Shown piece by piece: positions 61,222 to 64,000 of a stretch of DNA of 64,000 nucleotides. The position numbers and the translations under genes were made by a program. The DNA is from an uncultured Coriobacteriales bacterium (GTDB lineage: Bacteria; Actinomycetota; Coriobacteriia; Coriobacteriales; UMGS124), in contig CAKUAI010000020.1 in the NCBI GenBank assembly GCA_934636245.1, positions 1-64,000 on the forward strand. Reading direction: 5' to 3'. The first letter of the stretch is position 1. The number at the start of each line of letters is the position of its first letter. Under the pieces are notes generated by a model, which made no database searches, was not told where the DNA came from, and saw only the letters and a list, made by a program, of their open reading frames with translations.

Positions 61222-61273
61222 CAAGACGTTCATCAGTGGCGCCTTCATGAGAGGCGAGGCGCTGAACGTCTTG
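61222..61273. repeat. Long inverted repeat after the S4-protein gene
   Basis: An outer 11-bp stem (61222-61232 with 61263-61273) encloses a 6-bp stem (61239-61244 with 61257-61262). There is no T-run. It may close transcription from the S4 gene (minus strand) or be a small mobile palindromic unit. Confidence 0.45.
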
Positions 61274-61290
61274 CACCCGTGCATGCGCCC

Positions 61291-61665
61291 TTACGCCTCA
61301 GGCTCGCGAACCTCAATCTGCGTGCCGGGACCCACGGCCAGACTTGCCTTCACGCGGTTGGAGCCGCCCACGTACACAAGACCCTGGTCGATGAGGGCCT
61401 TCGCCTTGTCGCGCGAGGGCGCAAATCCGCGGCCCACCAGGTAGGCGTCGAGGCGCACGGTACCGTCCTGGATGCGCTTGGCAGCGGCGGGCGTCAGGTC
61501 GGGACGCTGCGAACCAGGCTCGGGAATGACGCGGCCAAAGTAGTCGCGCTCGGCATGGCGGTTCTTCTGGCGCATCACCGCATGCTCGTTGGCGCGATCG
61601 GCCCTCGTGCCCGGCGCCTTCTTCTTTCCCGGCTTCTCAGGCCCCTTCACTTCTTTCAGCTTCAT
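61291..61665 (-). CDS. S4-domain RNA-binding protein
   Basis: The 124-residue protein has a basic N-terminal half (KLKEVKGPEKPGKKKAPG) and a C-terminal S4 domain (VRLDAYLVGRGFAPSRDKAKALIDQG, then VYVGGSNRVKASLAVGPG). The S4 part resembles the N-terminus of TlyA rRNA methyltransferases, but no methyltransferase domain follows. It could be a stand-alone RNA-binding factor. GGAGGACGT decides the start at ATG 61665. Confidence 0.78.
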   Translation of the reverse strand: MKLKEVKGPEKPGKKKAPGTRADRANEHAVMRQKNRHAERDYFGRVIPEPGSQRPDLTPAAAKRIQDGTVRLDAYLVGRGFAPSRDKAKALIDQGLVYVGGSNRVKASLAVGPGTQIEVREPEA

Positions 61666-61820
61666 ACGTCCTCCGAAATCGTTACCATCGGTGGAAGTGT
61701 AGCGGACAGAGCGCCCGCCGCATACGTTCGCACCCCACACCAAGGCAAAGAGCAAGGAATGGTTACAAGCAGCTCAGCGCAATACCAGCCGCATGAAGCG
61801 CCGCCCGTAATCCCAGCCAG

Positions 61821-63188
61821 CTATCCTGCCTGGCAAGCGCAAGCCACATGTTGAGAAAGCGCTTCCTCAAACAGCCGACATATCTCACGGTTCGGAATGC
61901 GCAAAATCCGCTCGTACCAGGGGTCATCGGGCGCCATGACGTCATTGGTCGTGAGATAGCCCGCGAGGTACAGCATCGACCAGATTGCATCAGAACGCAC
62001 GCCAACATCTGGGAAAACAACGCCAAGATCCAACGGTTCAAACACCGTACCGCCAGGACGCGTCAGAGAATACAAGTCGGCGAGAGTCCTTGCATCCGCG
62101 GCACGAACAGCAGATCCAACGACTGAATTGCTCGATGTGTTGAGCCAATACACACCCGGGGCACAGTCCTGCTTGAGATAATTGAGCACACTCCAAGGAT
62201 TGTAGACATCGGTTTTACCAAAGCGGTAGCCGTCATACCACTCTCGGGCCTCGGCCATGCAATCAGCGTGGCCGAGGTACGCCGCAAGAGCCGCAACCTC
62301 GGCGTCGGTAAAACCATATCGCTCGTCAAATTCAGACGACAGCGTGGTATTTACCGTGATGTTGTTGAGGTCGGAGAAGATGGACTCCTTTGAAATGCGC
62401 TGCACGCCCGTAAGACAAGCAAAGGCCAGCGCCGCACCGCCGTCTTTGAGCGCGCCGGTAAGCCACCCCTTGAAAAAATCTACGGCCTCATCGTAATAGC
62501 CGTTCGTATAACCGGCCATAACAGGCGCGTCGTATTCATCCACGAGCAAAACAACGCTCCTGTTGTGATGAGCACGCAGCATGCGACAGAGTGACTCGAG
62601 GGAAACCGCCCACTCGGCGTCTGTTGCAGCACCTGCGACAATACGGCGAAAGAGAGCAACGTCAGGCTCCAGCAAAGCCGATGAAGACTCAAGATAGGCA
62701 TGCCGAGCATATTCCGCTGCAATGATTCCCTTGATTACGCCATAGGCGGCTTCCCAAGCCTGCTTCTTTACGGTGTTGAAGCTGATATGCACCACAGGAT
62801 ACGCCCCTTGGTGTTCGCGGTACCTACCGCCGTCTGCCTCCCACACTTCGGTACCTTCAAAAAGCGGGGCGAGATTGCAGGCGTTGGGATCAGTCTCGGG
62901 CGGCAGCTCGAAGAAGGCACGCATCATTGTCATGTTGAACGTCTTGCCAAAGCGACGTGGGCGGCAAAAAAGCGTCACGGTGTAACCTGAATCGAGCACG
63001 TCGGCAATGAGCATGGTTTTGTCGACCACAACGGATTCCTGCACCGCAGGAACAAAGCCGTCGCGACCGATAGGAAGCATCTTGCGACCCGTTCGGTCAA
63101 TAATGCGGGCACCAGGAGCAGCCCAGATGCCGGGCGCAACGGACTGGAGTGCCGGCGTTGATGGTGTGCCGTTTTCTATCGTCGTCAT
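61821..63188 (-). CDS. AAA-ATPase-like protein (PF09820 type), C-terminal nuclease part missing
   Basis: The 455-residue protein begins with an AAA-ATPase-like region: LPIGRDGFVPAVQESVVVDKTMLI, Walker A-like RPRRFGKT, Walker B VVLLVDEYDAPV, SLSSEFDERYGFTDAEV-like and WYDGYRFGKTDVYNPWSVLNY. Typical members then carry a PD-(D/E)XK nuclease domain of about 100-150 residues. Here the frame ends with EICRLFEEALSQHVACACQAG, just where it should begin, and the next gene starts after 155 bp, so the nuclease is absent. These proteins are very common as multicopy families in gut anaerobes and of unknown role. GGAGG sets ATG 63188. Confidence 0.82.
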   Translation of the reverse strand: MTTIENGTPSTPALQSVAPGIWAAPGARIIDRTGRKMLPIGRDGFVPAVQESVVVDKTMLIADVLDSGYTVTLFCRPRRFGKTFNMTMMRAFFELPPETDPNACNLAPLFEGTEVWEADGGRYREHQGAYPVVHISFNTVKKQAWEAAYGVIKGIIAAEYARHAYLESSSALLEPDVALFRRIVAGAATDAEWAVSLESLCRMLRAHHNRSVVLLVDEYDAPVMAGYTNGYYDEAVDFFKGWLTGALKDGGAALAFACLTGVQRISKESIFSDLNNITVNTTLSSEFDERYGFTDAEVAALAAYLGHADCMAEAREWYDGYRFGKTDVYNPWSVLNYLKQDCAPGVYWLNTSSNSVVGSAVRAADARTLADLYSLTRPGGTVFEPLDLGVVFPDVGVRSDAIWSMLYLAGYLTTNDVMAPDDPWYERILRIPNREICRLFEEALSQHVACACQAG

Positions 63189-63418
63189 GTTCTTGGCCTC
63201 CAGGTTCGCTGGCCATTGCGGTCTACGTATCCTGGCAGTATACCGCATGTACTGCACTGACAAAAACCGACACCCCGCTCAACTCACCTGTTGAACGTAG
63301 TCCGATGGGAGCCTTTCGCATGAGCATGGGCAGGGAGATGGGCCTGGGCTCGATGGTTGTTGCCGGCCTCTTGCGCGCATGGAACGGCAGGAGACGGGCC
63401 CTACGTCGAATACGCATA

Positions 63419-63461
63419 CAAAAAGCGGGCGGGGCACCTTTTGACGAAGGTACCCCGCCCG
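63419..63461 (-). terminator. Intrinsic terminator of the LRR protein gene
   Basis: A stem of about 16 bp (GCGGGCGGGGCACCTT near 63426-63441 with AAGGTACCCCGCCCGC near 63446-63461, one G-U) is followed on the minus strand by a T-run. It lies 35 bp after the stop at 63496. The rest of the gap from 63189 shows nothing I recognise. Confidence 0.75.
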
Positions 63462-63495
63462 CTTCGTGAACATCAATCTGCCAAACTGCCAGGAG

Positions 63496-64000
63496 CTAGG
63501 CTGCCAAGGCGAAGGATTCTTCCCCTAGCTCGGCAAGCTCGACGGTACTGGCTTGCTCTTCAGAAGCGGAGGCGTCGCCGTCTTGCCCGGCTTCGCCAAG
63601 CCCCACAGTGTCCGCGGGTTCTTCCTGCTCATCGGACTCGCCCATGTCGGAGCCGACAGAGTCGTCGCCGGGTTGGTCAGGCTCGCCGGACACATCGGAG
63701 TTGCCGGGCTGCTCGGGCTCGGAAGGAACCGCTGGGTCAGAAGGCTCCTCCGGCTCCGTCGAGGGAGCCTCGGGGTTCGCAGGCTCGGCCGGCTTCGTCG
63801 GGACATCGGGAGAAGCGGGCTCCTGCGGCTCAGAGGGAGCCGCAACGTCGCCAGGCTTGACGGGGGTGACATCCTGTACCTGCGGCAGCTTCGCCTCGTG
63901 GCCGTCCTGCGCGGCCCATGCCTGGAGAACCGCAAGGTCGGCTATGGGGTTGGTCTCGCAGTTCAGGCGAACAAGCGCGCCGAGCCCTGAAATGTCGAGC
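63496..64000 (-). CDS. Leucine-rich-repeat surface protein, only C-terminal part in window
   Basis: The minus-strand frame is open from the right window edge to the stop at 63496. The first visible residues, LDISGLGALVRLNCETNPIA, are the end of an internalin-type leucine-rich repeat array. A long Pro/Glu/Ser-rich tail follows (for example PSEPQEPASPDVPTKPAEP) and an acidic end that finishes ESFALAA. No LPXTG motif or membrane helix is seen, as with the surface protein at the other end of the window. Binding of host or microbial surfaces is the usual role of such proteins. The number of repeats and the signal peptide lie outside the window. Confidence 0.72.
   Translation of the reverse strand, partial: LDISGLGALVRLNCETNPIADLAVLQAWAAQDGHEAKLPQVQDVTPVKPGDVAAPSEPQEPASPDVPTKPAEPANPEAPSTEPEEPSDPAVPSEPEQPGNSDVSGEPDQPGDDSVGSDMGESDEQEEPADTVGLGEAGQDGDASASEEQASTVELAELGEESFALAA

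Noticed and set aside
63553..63990. Plus-strand frame at the right edge
   Set aside because: The minus strand carries an LRR end, a Pro/Glu-rich tail and a terminator with its T-run on the minus side, so the plus frame is a shadow.

Overview
The window is a high-GC, gene-dense bacterial chromosome segment with no rRNA, tRNA, CRISPR array, transposase or phage gene that I can see. Its protein set points to an anaerobic, gut-type actinobacterium, most likely class Coriobacteriia. Pointers are a DUF3516-type Ski2-like helicase, three Tat-exported proteins including an FAD/FMN respiratory-type reductase, a giant acyl-CoA dehydratase activase, and large Ig/MBG-repeat and LRR surface proteins without LPXTG anchors. 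Genus is not resolved; this is inference from gene content, not from a marker gene.

Left part (1-15.2 kb): the 3' end of a very large modular secreted protein, then a small secreted protein. Next is a compact operon of a Tat-exported NitT/TauT-type binding protein, a permease with an unusual cytosolic N-terminal extension, an ATPase, a 93-residue DUF1858-like protein and a 1663-residue BadF/BadG/HgdC-type activase fused to a DUF2229 domain. This transporter-plus-activase cluster is the most system-like arrangement in the window. Middle-left (15.4-30.4 kb): a PAS-GGDEF cyclase, a DUF3825 protein, a short DUF1846 protein, MscL with a fused zinc ribbon, a probably frameshifted cupin, an ECF sigma/anti-sigma pair, DAHP synthase, the DUF3516 helicase, a YqhA-like membrane protein and two tandem methyltransferases.

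Middle (30.5-44 kb): a protease-less FtsH-like AAA protein divergent from a LysR regulator, a trigger-factor-like protein, a PaaI thioesterase, a TetR regulator, a Nudix hydrolase, a YhaN-like membrane ATPase, the polysaccharide regulatory trio (Wzz-like, BY-kinase, PHP phosphatase) without glycosyltransferases, release factor 3 and a LOG-family protein. Right (44-64 kb): a Tat-exported FAD/FMN reductase divergent from a LysR gene, followed by a dicarboxylate/amino-acid symporter. Then come a five-gene Nik/Dpp/Opp importer with a clear promoter and a direct-repeat operator candidate, a BASS symporter with an RluA pseudouridine synthase, a Nudix and an MBL hydrolase, and a second SsuABC/TauABC-type importer. 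The end holds an EF-hand amphipathic-helix protein, an S4 protein, an AAA-ATPase-like protein lacking its usual nuclease end, and the C-terminal part of an LRR surface protein cut by the window edge.

Most genes have good Shine-Dalgarno sequences, and these were used to choose starts. Intrinsic terminators are common and mark transcription unit ends. All family assignments rest on recognised motifs and overall sequence character; no database search was run.
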